Of a stretch of DNA of 37,322 nt, positions 16,526 through 25,191 are shown in pieces. The notes below the pieces were generated by a model. The model saw only the letters and a list, made by a program, of their open reading frames with translations, made no database searches and was not told the origin of the DNA. The first letter of the stretch is position 1. Every line of letters starts with the position of its first letter. Source of the stretch: Nonomuraea ceibae (GTDB lineage Bacteria > Actinomycetota > Actinomycetes > Streptosporangiales > Streptosporangiaceae); assembly GCF_019396325.1 (NCBI RefSeq), contig NZ_JAHKRO010000088.1, forward strand, positions 1 through 37,322. The letters are read 5' to 3'. A program made the translations under genes and the position numbers.

Positions 16526-16848
16526 GCCGTCTCCCGGTAGCGCACCTGAAGCCGGGCGGTCTCGCCGCGTTCGGTGCTCACCACGGCGGCGAACCCCTCG
16601 CCCTGCTCGGCCACCTCCACGGTCATCGTGTCGCCCGGCAGGACCGGCCGCAGGAACCGCCCGCTGACGATCTCGCTCAGCACCAGGTCCGCGCCGAACT
16701 TCGCGCGGATCGCCTGGTCGGCCACCTCCAGCACGCCCACGCCGGGGAAGACGGGGAAACCCGGGTAGTGCCCGGCCAGCACCGGCAGCCCCGGATCGAC
16801 GCGCACGCCGCCGTCACGCGGCGTGCCCGCCGGCAGGATCGCGCTCAC
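16522..16848 (-). CDS. FabZ-like hotdog dehydratase, subunit 2
   Basis: A 108-residue hotdog protein starting at a GTG that overlaps the ACP stop (GTGA). It contains GHYPGFPVFPGVGVLEVADQ, the FabZ-type His-to-acid active-site signature, near residue 25. It is shorter than a standard FabZ (about 140-150 residues) and lacks part of the N-terminal region. The adjacent 160-residue dehydratase suggests the two form a heteromer, though each retains its own His and acidic residue, so they may instead act at different steps. Confidence 0.82.
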   Translation of the reverse strand: MSAILPAGTPRDGGVRVDPGLPVLAGHYPGFPVFPGVGVLEVADQAIRAKFGADLVLSEIVSGRFLRPVLPGDTMTVEVAEQGEGFAAVVSTERGETARLQVRYRETA

Positions 16849-17105
16849 CGTCCGGCCCCTTCCGCCAGCAACCCGCACAGCAGCTCGTACGTGCTGGACA
16901 ACGAGGTGATCCCGGCCATCTCGGTCTCGTCGATCTTGACCTGGAACCGCTTCTCCAGCGTCACCGCGATCTCCAGCGCCATCAGCGAGTCCACTTCCAG
17001 GTCCTGGACGAAGTGCGCGTCGTCGGTGACCTCGTCGACGTCGATGTCGAGCGTCGTCGCGATCACCTTCCGCAGTTCGTCCTTGTCCACCAGGGAGGCG
17101 GTCAT
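16845..17105 (-). CDS. Acyl carrier protein (polyketide/fatty-acid type), second copy
   Basis: An 86-residue ACP with LEVDSLMALE, the DSL phosphopantetheine site, near residue 40. It starts at an ATG overlapping the biotin carboxylase stop. It is more similar in size and motif to the ACP at 29293 than to the hand-over ACP at 11192, suggesting it carries growing chains for the ketosynthases. Two polyketide ACPs in one operon could serve separate chains or separate stages; the sequence does not show which. Confidence 0.9.
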   Translation of the reverse strand: MTASLVDKDELRKVIATTLDIDVDEVTDDAHFVQDLEVDSLMALEIAVTLEKRFQVKIDETEMAGITSLSSTYELLCGLLAEGAGR

Positions 17106-18469
17106 GTCGTGCTCCTCTCGGTCGTGCACAGCCTGTCGACGATGTCCTCGACCAGGTCCAGCCGGTAGTCACCGGCCCGGAAGCCCTCGTCGGACAGCAG
17201 GGTTCGATGGAAGTCGGCGTTGGTCACCACGCCCTCGCAGCTGAACTCGCGCAGCGCCCGGTCCATCCGCCGCAGCGCGACCTCGCGGGTGGGACCGGTC
17301 GCGATGATCTTGGCGAGCAGCGAGTCGTAGAACGGCGGCACCACGTAGCCCTCGTACAGGTGGGTGTCGACGCGGATGCCGGGGCCGCCGGGCAGCCGCA
17401 GTCGTTCGACGCGCCCGGTGCTGCCCGCCCAGTCGCGCGCCACGTCCTCGGCGTTGATCCGCACCTCGACGGCGTGCCGGCCGAGGTCGGGGCCGCGCTG
17501 CCCGAAGGGGAGCGCCTCGCCGCGGGCAATCCTGATCATCCACTCGACCAGGTCGATCCCGGTGCACTCCTCGGTGACCGGGTGCTCCACCTGGAGGCGG
17601 GTGTTCATCTCCAGGAAGTACGGCTCGCCCTCGTCGGACACCAGGAACTCCATGGTGCCCGCGCTGACGTACTCCACCGACGTGGCGCCCAGCACGGCGG
17701 CGTCGCGCAGCCGCTCGCGCAGGTCGCCGGGCAGCGACGGGGCGGGGGACTCCTCGGCGAGCTTCTGGTGCCTGCGCTGCACGGTGCAGTCGCGCTCGCC
17801 GAGGTCGACGACGTTGCCGAAGGAGTCGGCGAGGATCTGGACCTCGATGTGCCGGCCGCGCGGCACGTACCGTTCGAGGTAGATGCGGTCGTCGCGGAAC
17901 AGCGTCCGGGCGACCGCCCGCGTCTCCTCCCACGTCCTGGCGAGCTCGCCGGGGTCGCGGACGACGCGCATGCCCCGGCCGCCGCCGCCCGCGACCGCCT
18001 TGAGGATCAGCGGGTAGCCGATCCGGGCGGCCTCCTCGGCGGCCTCGTGCGCGCTCTCCACCGGCCCGTCGGAGCCGGGCAGCACCGGCACGCCGCATGC
18101 CCGCATCGCCGCCCTGGCGTCGAGCTTGTTGCCCATGAGCGCGATGTGCTTGGCCGACGGCCCGACGAACGTGACGCCCACCTCGGCGCAGGCCGTCGCG
18201 AACAGCGGCTCCTCGGACAGGAAACCGTAGCCGGGGTGCACGGCGTCGGCCTCGGTCAGCGCGCACGCGTACAGCAGCGACGGGATGTCGTTGTAGCTGC
18301 GCCGCGCGGGCGCGGGGCCGATGTGCACGCTCCGGTCGGCGATCCGCACGGCCAGGCTGTCACGGTCGGCGGACGAGTACGCGACGACGCTGCCGATGCC
18401 GAGGTCGCGGCAGGCGCGGACGATGCGGACCGCGATCTCGCCGCGGTTGGCGACCAGCAGACGCTCCAC
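17102..18469 (-). CDS. accC: Biotin carboxylase subunit of acetyl-CoA carboxylase
   Basis: A 455-residue ATP-grasp protein starting at a GTG (VERLLVANRGEIAVRIVRAC). Hallmarks are HPGYGFLSE, the glycine-rich ATP loop KAVAGGGGRGMR, and EMNTRLQVEHPVTE. It carboxylates biotin on the BCCP encoded immediately upstream. The length is that of a stand-alone bacterial AccC, unlike the fused BC-BCCP alpha chains usual in actinobacteria. Together with the next two genes it makes a complete cluster-dedicated acetyl-CoA carboxylase supplying malonyl-CoA. Confidence 0.95.
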   Translation of the reverse strand: MERLLVANRGEIAVRIVRACRDLGIGSVVAYSSADRDSLAVRIADRSVHIGPAPARRSYNDIPSLLYACALTEADAVHPGYGFLSEEPLFATACAEVGVTFVGPSAKHIALMGNKLDARAAMRACGVPVLPGSDGPVESAHEAAEEAARIGYPLILKAVAGGGGRGMRVVRDPGELARTWEETRAVARTLFRDDRIYLERYVPRGRHIEVQILADSFGNVVDLGERDCTVQRRHQKLAEESPAPSLPGDLRERLRDAAVLGATSVEYVSAGTMEFLVSDEGEPYFLEMNTRLQVEHPVTEECTGIDLVEWMIRIARGEALPFGQRGPDLGRHAVEVRINAEDVARDWAGSTGRVERLRLPGGPGIRVDTHLYEGYVVPPFYDSLLAKIIATGPTREVALRRMDRALREFSCEGVVTNADFHRTLLSDEGFRAGDYRLDLVEDIVDRLCTTERSTT

Positions 18470-18470
18470 C

Positions 18471-18902
18471 TCAGCCCACCGCCCCCAGCTCCATGAGCGG
18501 CTGCTCGAACTCCACGACGTCGCCGTCGGCGACGTTGACGCGCAGCACCACGCCGGCGCGCCCGGCCACGACCGGGTTCATCATCTTCATCGCCTCGACG
18601 ATCGCCACCTGCTCCCCGGCCTCGACGTGCTGACCGACGGTGACGAACGGCGGCTGGTCCGGGGCGGGCCGCTGGTAGAAGACGCCCATCAGCGGGGCGG
18701 TCACCGCCGTGGCGGCCTCCTCGCGGGGCTCCTCCTCCTGCCGCGCCACCGCCGCCGGGGCTTCCGCGGCGGCGGCCGGGGCGGAGCGTTCGATCTCGAT
18801 CGTGACGTCCTCGCCCCTGACCACCAGGCGGCGCACGTCGCTGCCGCGGACCAGATCCAGGATCCGGCCCGTGGCCTCGACGGTCGCGCGGAGATCAGTC
18901 AT
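18471..18902 (-). CDS. accB: Biotin carboxyl carrier protein
   Basis: A 143-residue AccB-type protein: an N-terminal helix region, an Ala/Pro/Glu-rich linker near residues 40-70, and a C-terminal biotinyl domain with EAMKMMNPV, where the Lys is biotinylated. It overlaps the fused carboxyltransferase gene by 8 bp and is followed at once by the biotin carboxylase gene. It shuttles carboxybiotin between the carboxylase and the carboxyltransferase. Confidence 0.94.
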   Translation of the reverse strand: MTDLRATVEATGRILDLVRGSDVRRLVVRGEDVTIEIERSAPAAAAEAPAAVARQEEEPREEAATAVTAPLMGVFYQRPAPDQPPFVTVGQHVEAGEQVAIVEAMKMMNPVVAGRAGVVLRVNVADGDVVEFEQPLMELGAVG

Positions 18903-20532
18903 GGTCTTCTCCCTCCGTGCTCCACACCCCGTAGGAGCGCAATCGGCCGCGGCGCGCGGCCACCAGGTCGTCGATCGGCACGCCGAGCAGGTCGCGCAGG
19001 TGCCGGGCCAGCGTGGGCCCGAGGTTCCGCTCGGGCACCACGGCGTCGACGACCCCCAGCGCCCGCAGGTCCGCGCCGCGCAGCTTCAGCGCCCTGGCGG
19101 TCTCGGGGGCCCGGGCGGCCGTCCCGTACAGGATCGACGCCGCGCCCTCGGGGCTGATCACCGAGAAGACGGCGTGCTCCTGGATGAGCAGGCGGTCGCC
19201 CACGGCCAGCGCGAGCGCCCCGCCGCTGCCGCCCTCGCCGGTGATCACCGACAGGACGGGGGTGCGCAGCCCGGCGGCGAGCAGCAGGCACTCGGCGATG
19301 GCGCCGCTCTGGTTGCCCTCCTCCGCCGCCACCCCCGGGTACGCGCCCGGCGTGTCGACCAGCGTCACCACGGGCAGCCGGTGGCGCTCGGCGAGCCGGA
19401 ACAGGCGCATGGCCTTGCGGTAGCCGGCCGGATGCGGCATGCCGAAGTTGCGCGCGACGTTCTCGGCGGTGTCGGCGCCCTTGTGGTGGGCGACGACCAC
19501 GACGGGCAGGCCGTCGAGCCGCGCCAGGCCGCCGAGGATCGCCGGGTCGTCGCCGCCCTGGCGGTCGCCGTGCAGCTCGACGAAGCCGGTGAACAGCTCC
19601 TCCACCCGGCGGCGGGCGTTCGGCCGCCCCGGGTCGCGGGCCAGCCGGACCGTCTCCCAGGCGTCGAGGTCCCCGGCCGGATGCTCGGCGGACGGCTCGG
19701 CGGGCGGCGCCGCGTCCCTCTCCCCCGACAGGATGCCGAGGACGCGGTCCAGCAGGCCGCGCAGCTCCTGACGCCGTTCGACGCGGTCCACGTGGCCGTG
19801 TTCGAGCAGGAACTCGGCGGTCTGGAAGCCCGGCGGCAGCTCCTGCCTGATCGTCTGCTCGATCACCCGGGGGCCGGCGAACCCCGCCCTGGCCCCCTCC
19901 TCGGCGACGATCACGTCGCCGAGGCCGGCGAAGGAGGCGGCCACCCCGCCGTAGACGGGGTCGGCCAGCACGCTGACGAACGGCACCCCGGCCTGCCTGA
20001 GCGATCGCACCGCCTCGGCCGTCTTGGCCATCTGCAGCAGCGCCAGCACGCCTTCCTGCATGCGGGCGCCGCCCGAGGCGGAGACCACGACCAGCGGGAC
20101 CCGGCCGCGCAGGGCGTCACCGGCGATCCTGGCCACCTTCTCGCCGACGACCGAGCCCATGCTGCCGCCGAAGAAGGCGAACTCCATGACGGCCAGCGCG
20201 ACCGGCCGCCCGCCGAGCGTGGCCAGGCCGGTGACGACGGCGTCGTTGAGCCCGGTCCTGGCCTGGGCGCGGGCCAGCCGGTCGGGGTAGGCGAGCCGGT
20301 CGGTGAAGCCGAGCGGGTCGAGCGGGGCCAGGTTCGCGTGGCGTTCGGTGAAGCTGCCCGGGTCGGCCAGCATGGCGACGCGGTCGAGCGCGCGCACCGG
20401 GAAGTGCCGGCCGCAGTTCGGGCAGGTGTGCTCGTGCCTGGCCAGCGCCTCGTGGTGCAGGAGGACGGCGCAGCCCTGGCAGCGCAGCCAGGTGCCCTCG
20501 GGCAGCGCGTTGATCTGCTCCAGCACGGTCAT
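18895..20532 (-). CDS. Fused acetyl-CoA carboxyltransferase (AccD-AccA in one chain)
   Basis: A 545-residue protein. Residues up to about 260 match the AccD beta subunit, with a zinc ribbon CQGC near residue 18 and CPNC near 37, and the acyl-CoA segment SASGGARMQEG. The second half matches AccA, with GMPHPAGYRKAMRLFRLAERH, TLVDTPGAYPG and GEGGSGGALA. Bacterial AccD and AccA are usually separate; primary-metabolism carboxyltransferases of actinobacteria are usually AccD-type beta chains without this zinc ribbon. The fusion fixes subunit stoichiometry. Start overlaps the ketosynthase stop (ATGA). Confidence 0.93.
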   Translation of the reverse strand: MTVLEQINALPEGTWLRCQGCAVLLHHEALARHEHTCPNCGRHFPVRALDRVAMLADPGSFTERHANLAPLDPLGFTDRLAYPDRLARAQARTGLNDAVVTGLATLGGRPVALAVMEFAFFGGSMGSVVGEKVARIAGDALRGRVPLVVVSASGGARMQEGVLALLQMAKTAEAVRSLRQAGVPFVSVLADPVYGGVAASFAGLGDVIVAEEGARAGFAGPRVIEQTIRQELPPGFQTAEFLLEHGHVDRVERRQELRGLLDRVLGILSGERDAAPPAEPSAEHPAGDLDAWETVRLARDPGRPNARRRVEELFTGFVELHGDRQGGDDPAILGGLARLDGLPVVVVAHHKGADTAENVARNFGMPHPAGYRKAMRLFRLAERHRLPVVTLVDTPGAYPGVAAEEGNQSGAIAECLLLAAGLRTPVLSVITGEGGSGGALALAVGDRLLIQEHAVFSVISPEGAASILYGTAARAPETARALKLRGADLRALGVVDAVVPERNLGPTLARHLRDLLGVPIDDLVAARRGRLRSYGVWSTEGEDHD

Positions 20533-21560
20533 GCGGCGCGCTCCAGCCGCACGGCCGTGCATCCGACGACGCCGTCGCGGTCGACCGAGGTCACCAGCGT
20601 CACGGCTCCGGACGGCCCGCCGGTGAGGGCGGCGGCGAGCTGGAACGCGGACGCGGCGGAGGCGGTGTCGCCGAGCGCGTCCCGGCAGCTCCGCCGCTCG
20701 GCCTGCGGGCCGACGACGCCGTCGAGGGCGGCGTCCTCCGACTCGGCGCCCGAGGACACGACCAGGCCGACGTCCTCGGCGCGCAGGCCGAGGTCGTCCA
20801 GCAGCCCCCGCACGCACGCGGCCAGGATCGCGCGGACCTCCACCGCGCGCTCGTAGGCCATGAAGCGGGAGCCGAGCACGGCCGCCAGCGGCTCGCGGGA
20901 GGCGGCGAGCGCGGCCTCCCGCGACTCCAGCAGGAAGATCGCGCAACCTTCGCCCGGCGGGACGTCCCGCTGGCCGACGTGCCAGGCGAGCCAGCCGCGC
21001 TGCTCGGAGTACTCCTCGACCGCGCCGCACAGCACGGCCCGGCAGCGGTCGCGGCGCAGCAGACGGGTGGCGTAGTTGAGCGCCAGCAGGCCGGTGGCGG
21101 CGCCCCCGGCCACGGTGGCGTTGGGGCCCTTCAGCCCGTGCCAGATCGCGCTCTGCCCGGCCGCCCGGTTCATCACCGTGTTGGGGAAGCGGGCCGGGTC
21201 GACGTGGTAGGGCTTGTCCCCGGTCAGCGACTCCTCGGTGAAGTCCATGATGCTCTTGATGCTGCCCGAGCTCGTCCCGAGGACCAGGCCGACCTGGTGC
21301 GGGTGCTCGGCCACGGGGGTGTCGAGCAGCATGCCGACGCCCGCCACGGCGATCGCGGTGGCCCGGTCCATCGCCCGCGTCCCCTTCGCGCCGAGGACGG
21401 CGCGGACGTCGAAGTCCGGGATGAGGCAGGCGTCGGCGTACGGCCCGCCGGAGGTGGCGGTCGTCGGCCGGTCGCCGGAGGCGAGGCCCGCGGCGAAGGC
21501 GTCGACGCCGAGCCCGAACGGGGATATCACGGAGCATCCCGAGATGACCAGCTCATCCAT
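20529..21560 (-). CDS. Ketosynthase-like protein without active-site Cys (chain-length-factor-like)
   Basis: A 343-residue thiolase-fold protein, about 60 residues shorter than a full ketosynthase. The nucleophile region, normally TACASG, reads VAGGAATGLLALNYA with no Cys, and the HGTGT motif is absent. A late glycine/serine segment, DTASAASAFQLAAAL, matches the position of the third core motif but has lost its His. It should act as a structural or chain-length partner of one of the active ketosynthases rather than a condensing enzyme. Its start overlaps the enoyl-reductase gene by 8 bp. Confidence 0.8.
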   Translation of the reverse strand: MDELVISGCSVISPFGLGVDAFAAGLASGDRPTTATSGGPYADACLIPDFDVRAVLGAKGTRAMDRATAIAVAGVGMLLDTPVAEHPHQVGLVLGTSSGSIKSIMDFTEESLTGDKPYHVDPARFPNTVMNRAAGQSAIWHGLKGPNATVAGGAATGLLALNYATRLLRRDRCRAVLCGAVEEYSEQRGWLAWHVGQRDVPPGEGCAIFLLESREAALAASREPLAAVLGSRFMAYERAVEVRAILAACVRGLLDDLGLRAEDVGLVVSSGAESEDAALDGVVGPQAERRSCRDALGDTASAASAFQLAAALTGGPSGAVTLVTSVDRDGVVGCTAVRLERAA

Positions 21561-22392
21561 CCTGCCGAATCCCTTCCTGAGATGCCCAGGAGCCGCCCGC
21601 GGCCAGCAGTTCGCCGCCGTCGACTCCGATCGTGTTGCCGGTGATCCACGAGGAGGTGGTCGCGGACAGCAGGACCACGGCCTCGGCCACGTCCTGCGGG
21701 GTGGTGAGCCGGTGGTGCGGGTTGTTGCGCGCGCTGTCGCGGCTGAACTCCTCGTGCTCCGGGATGCGGCGCAGCGCCGGGGTGAGGGTGACGCCGGCGC
21801 GCAGCGCGTTCACCGCGACCCCGCGCGGGGCCAGCTCGCAGGCGAGCTGCCGCACGTGCGCCTCCAGCGCCACCTTCGCCGCCGAGACGGCCCCGTAGCT
21901 GGGCAGGTGCTGCACGGCTCCGGCGCTGGTCATCGCGTAGACCTTGGCCCCGGGCCGGAGCAGGTCGGCCGCGCACAGGTCCTGCACCCAGTACAGGAGG
22001 CTGTGCGCCATGACGTCCATGGTCATCTCCAGCTGGCGCTGCGTGAGCACGGGGCCGCCGGCCTGCTCGGGCAGGTATCTGACCAGCGTGCCGAAGGCGA
22101 GCGAGTGCAGGAGGATCTTCAGCCCCGCCCCGTCCGTCAGCTCGCCGAGCGTGCCGACGAGCTCGTCCCTGGTGGACTTGCGCGCGGCGTTGAGGTTGTG
22201 GAAGCGGGCCTGGACGCCGCAGGCGGTGATCTCGTCGGCCAGCTCCGCCACGGATCGGGCCGCGGCCGCGGTGTCGAAGTGGACGCCCACCACGTTCATG
22301 CCCTGCTGGGCCATGGCGAGGGCGCACGCGCGGCCGATCCCGCTGGATGCGCCCAGCACCAGGCCCCAGGTCTTGTCGAGTGAGGTCAGCAT
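21553..22392 (-). CDS. Enoyl-ACP-reductase-like SDR (FabL/FabI type)
   Basis: A 279-residue short-chain dehydrogenase starting at an ATG that overlaps the upstream stop. The nucleotide motif GASSGIGRA is of the FabL style. The active-site pair is Y-x6-K in PSYGAVSAAKVALE, the spacing typical of FabI/FabL enoyl reductases, unlike the Y-x3-K of ketoreductases. The C-terminus has ITGNTIGVDGG. It is the only enoyl-reductase candidate, so selective use of it would decide which double bonds remain in the chain. Confidence 0.78.
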   Translation of the reverse strand: MLTSLDKTWGLVLGASSGIGRACALAMAQQGMNVVGVHFDTAAAARSVAELADEITACGVQARFHNLNAARKSTRDELVGTLGELTDGAGLKILLHSLAFGTLVRYLPEQAGGPVLTQRQLEMTMDVMAHSLLYWVQDLCAADLLRPGAKVYAMTSAGAVQHLPSYGAVSAAKVALEAHVRQLACELAPRGVAVNALRAGVTLTPALRRIPEHEEFSRDSARNNPHHRLTTPQDVAEAVVLLSATTSSWITGNTIGVDGGELLAAGGSWASQEGIRQDG

Positions 22393-23222
22393 GCCGGTAC
22401 CCCCGGGAGGAAGGCGCCGAAGGCGTAGTGGCCCTCGGCCGTCGCGGTGATCACTAAGGTGTTCTCCCGCGCGGTGCGCAGGAGGTCGGACAGCAGCGTC
22501 ATGGGCGCCAGGCAGCCGCCGGCCGCGGGCTCGGAGACGAGCGGCACCACGCCGTCGCCGGCGATGGCGACGGCCCGGATGACCGCCTCGGCCACGGGCG
22601 AGCCGTCGACGACCGCGTGGACACGCGTCGGCCGGACCCGTTCGATGACCGCTTCGGCGTCGGCGAGCAGCCTGCGGCGTCCCTGGTCGGAGGCGACGAG
22701 GTCCGGCGGCGCGAACGCGGTGCGCGCCAGCACGCGGGGCAGGTGGGCGGCGCCCGGCTCGACGACGAGCGCCACCGCGCCCGTGCCCTCCATCGCGGCC
22801 ACGACCATCACGTCGGCCCGCCCGGCCGCCAGCGCGCGCCCGCCCAGCTCGATCGCCTCGAACCCGGCGACGTGCGGCGACGTGCAGGTCAGGCTGAACG
22901 CCTTGAGCTCGTGCTCGCCGGTCACGCGGGCGGCCAGCGCGTTGATCGCGAAGTAGGGCGCCATGGCCGGGCTCAGGTCCTCCTGGCCGGTGGCCGTCAT
23001 GGCCTGGGAAAAGTACTCGCGGACGGCGGTGTTGGAGCCGACCGCCACGCCCCGGCGCTCGGCCGGCGCGTGGTCGAGCCGGCCGCCCCCGGCCACCGCG
23101 CGCCGCGTGGCGGCCAGCAGGTAGCGGGAGGCGGGCAGCAGGTACTTGTAGCCGCGCCGGCCCAGCTCCTGCGAGACGTCGGACGGGGCGTGGACCTCGC
23201 CCGCCCCGGTGACCGCGATCAT
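22386..23222 (-). CDS. Short ketosynthase-like protein (chain-length-factor-like)
   Basis: A 278-residue thiolase-fold protein, much shorter than a full ketosynthase. A Cys remains in the nucleophile-elbow region (FSLTCTSPHVAGFEA), but the surrounding motif is atypical and both catalytic His motifs (HGTGT and GHTxGA) are missing. The C-terminus EGHYAFGAFLPG resembles the terminal FGG segment of the family. It follows the complete ketosynthase at 23219 with a 4-bp overlap, which points to a KS-CLF pair. Confidence 0.77.
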   Translation of the reverse strand: MIAVTGAGEVHAPSDVSQELGRRGYKYLLPASRYLLAATRRAVAGGGRLDHAPAERRGVAVGSNTAVREYFSQAMTATGQEDLSPAMAPYFAINALAARVTGEHELKAFSLTCTSPHVAGFEAIELGGRALAAGRADVMVVAAMEGTGAVALVVEPGAAHLPRVLARTAFAPPDLVASDQGRRRLLADAEAVIERVRPTRVHAVVDGSPVAEAVIRAVAIAGDGVVPLVSEPAAGGCLAPMTLLSDLLRTARENTLVITATAEGHYAFGAFLPGVPAC

Positions 23223-24307
23223 GCGGCCTCCAGGACGAACGAGGCGTTGGCGCCGCCGAAGGCGTAGGCGTTGACCAGGACGCGGGGGACCGGCAGCGGC
23301 ACCGGCGCGTCCACGGGCAGGTAGACCTCGCAGCGCGGGTCCTGCTCGTCGAGCGGGACGTTGGCCGGCACGGCGCCGTCCCGCAGGATCAGGCAGGCCA
23401 TCACCGCGCCGATCGCCGCCGACGCGCCGCCGGTGTGCCCGAGCAGGGCCTTGGCGCTGTAGAGAGGCACCCGGTCGGCGGCCGTCCCGAGGACGGCGCG
23501 CAGGGCCTGGCTCTCGACCAGGTCGTTGAGCACCGTGCCGGTGCCGTGCGGGATGACGCAGCCGGGCTCGTCGCCGGCCAGCGCCTCGCGCATGCCGCGG
23601 ATGATCTGCTCGCCGCTCGGCTCGGGCGCGGTGAGGTGGTGCGCGTCGCAGCTCCACCCGCTCCCGGTCAGCTTCGCGTACGCCTCCGCCCCGCGCCGGT
23701 GCGCGTGCTCGGCGCTCTCCAGGACCAGGATGCCGGTGCCCTCGGCGAGGATCGTGCCCTGGCGGTCCCGGTCGAACGGGCGGCACCGTACGGGATCCAC
23801 CGCGCCCAGCCGGTCGAACGAGGCCCAGCCGACCCGCGAGTAGGCGTCGGCGCCGCCGGTGATCACCACGTCGGCGTCGCCGGTGCGGATGAGGTCGGCG
23901 GCCAGGCACAGCGCGAACCCGCCCGCCGCGCAGGCGTTGCTGACGCTGATGTTGGCGCCGAACGCGCCCAGCAGCCTTCCCACCGCCGAGGCCACCTGGA
24001 AGTCCGGGCTCCCGTCGGGGCCCGCCTCGCCCAGGCAGGAGCCGAGGACCACGCCGGCGCGCAGGTCGGGCCGCAGCTCCAGGCCGGCGTCGTCGAGCGC
24101 CTCCCCCACGGCCGAGGCCGCCAGCGCCACCGCGCCGGACGCCACGCCCGGGACCCGGTGGATCAGCGGGTGGCGCATGACGGCCGGGGTATCGGTCAGC
24201 CGCTGCGGCACCGGCGGCGCCGCGGCGGTCATCGCGGCGCTCAGGGCGGCGGCGCCGTACCCCTGGCACGTCACCGCGCCCACCCCGGTGACCAGGACGT
24301 CCGTCAT
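23219..24307 (-). CDS. Beta-ketoacyl synthase, catalytically complete
   Basis: A 362-residue KAS I/II-type enzyme with SNACAAGGFA (nucleophilic Cys near residue 128), PHGTGT and GHTGGAS (both catalytic His) and the terminal NAYAFGGANAS. It is somewhat shorter than FabF (about 410). Its stop overlaps the start of the short ketosynthase-like gene, its presumed partner, and its start overlaps the double-hotdog gene stop. It should carry out decarboxylative condensation of malonyl-ACP with an acyl chain. Confidence 0.9.
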   Translation of the reverse strand: MTDVLVTGVGAVTCQGYGAAALSAAMTAAAPPVPQRLTDTPAVMRHPLIHRVPGVASGAVALAASAVGEALDDAGLELRPDLRAGVVLGSCLGEAGPDGSPDFQVASAVGRLLGAFGANISVSNACAAGGFALCLAADLIRTGDADVVITGGADAYSRVGWASFDRLGAVDPVRCRPFDRDRQGTILAEGTGILVLESAEHAHRRGAEAYAKLTGSGWSCDAHHLTAPEPSGEQIIRGMREALAGDEPGCVIPHGTGTVLNDLVESQALRAVLGTAADRVPLYSAKALLGHTGGASAAIGAVMACLILRDGAVPANVPLDEQDPRCEVYLPVDAPVPLPVPRVLVNAYAFGGANASFVLEAA

Positions 24308-25191
24308 GACGGGCGGTTGGTCAGCGCGTCGTGGAGCCGGTCGTCGAGGTCGACCAGGCTCCATTCGGACCTGCCGGTCAGCCGCGCGTAGCCGTGGGTG
24401 ATCCGGCCCGTCGCCGTCCGGACGAGCACGCCGTCCCGCAGCACGTAGCAGTCCATCCGGCTGGTGTACGTCAGGCGCTTGAACACCTCTTCGACGGTGT
24501 AGACGACGTACAGCTCCTCCTCCATGAGGGCCTCGTCGAGGATGGTGATGCGCGAGTGCGGCACGGCGGGGATGAGCCGCTGCTCGTCCAGCAGCCGCTT
24601 GACCGACACCCCCCGGTCGGCGAGGAAGCGGTCCACGACCTCCTCCATCAGCCGCAGGTAGCCGGACATCTGCAGCCGCTCGGTGAAATGGCAGTAGAAG
24701 TACGGGATGCGCCACTTCCAGGCGAACGCGTTGCGGCCCGCGGTCAGGTGGTCCTCCACCGTCACGCCCTCGGGCAGCCGCTCGCCCGCCCCGCCCTCCC
24801 CCAGCCGCTTCACCACGTACGGCGCCAGCTCGGCGGGGGCGTCCTTGACGTCCTCGCCCCACGGGTCGAGCCGCAGCGCCACGGTGGCCCGCGCGTGGAT
24901 CGCCTTGCGCGCGTCGCCCTCGGCGGTGATCTTCACGGTGTACGACATGCCGTCGGCCGCCACCTCGGCCACCGCCACGTCGTCCACCCGCAGCGCGCGC
25001 AGGATCCGCGTGTCGATGTCCACGAGGTCCACGCACAGTCCGTGGTCGTGATAGAGGTCGGTGACCCGGAGCCCGGCGCCGCGCAGGTGCTCCAGGACGG
25101 CCTCCTCCACCAGGTAGTTCAGGTGTTTGAAGCCGATCCAGGTGCCGACGTTGGCGCCTTCGTACCGGGGCCTGAGCCGGGTGGTGTTCAC
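24304..25191 (-). CDS. Double-hotdog protein, acyl-ACP-thioesterase-like
   Basis: A 295-residue protein with two hotdog-like halves. The first has FKHLNYLVEEAVLEHLRGAG near residue 22. The second, near residue 168, has CHFTERLQMSGYLRLMEEV, the long hotdog helix. Thioesterases and dehydratases both use such folds. Two complete dehydratases already exist in the cluster and the FAAL requires a free acid, so release of the finished chain is the more economical role. No unequivocal catalytic motif is visible. Confidence 0.6.
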   Translation of the reverse strand: MNTTRLRPRYEGANVGTWIGFKHLNYLVEEAVLEHLRGAGLRVTDLYHDHGLCVDLVDIDTRILRALRVDDVAVAEVAADGMSYTVKITAEGDARKAIHARATVALRLDPWGEDVKDAPAELAPYVVKRLGEGGAGERLPEGVTVEDHLTAGRNAFAWKWRIPYFYCHFTERLQMSGYLRLMEEVVDRFLADRGVSVKRLLDEQRLIPAVPHSRITILDEALMEEELYVVYTVEEVFKRLTYTSRMDCYVLRDGVLVRTATGRITHGYARLTGRSEWSLVDLDDRLHDALTNRPS

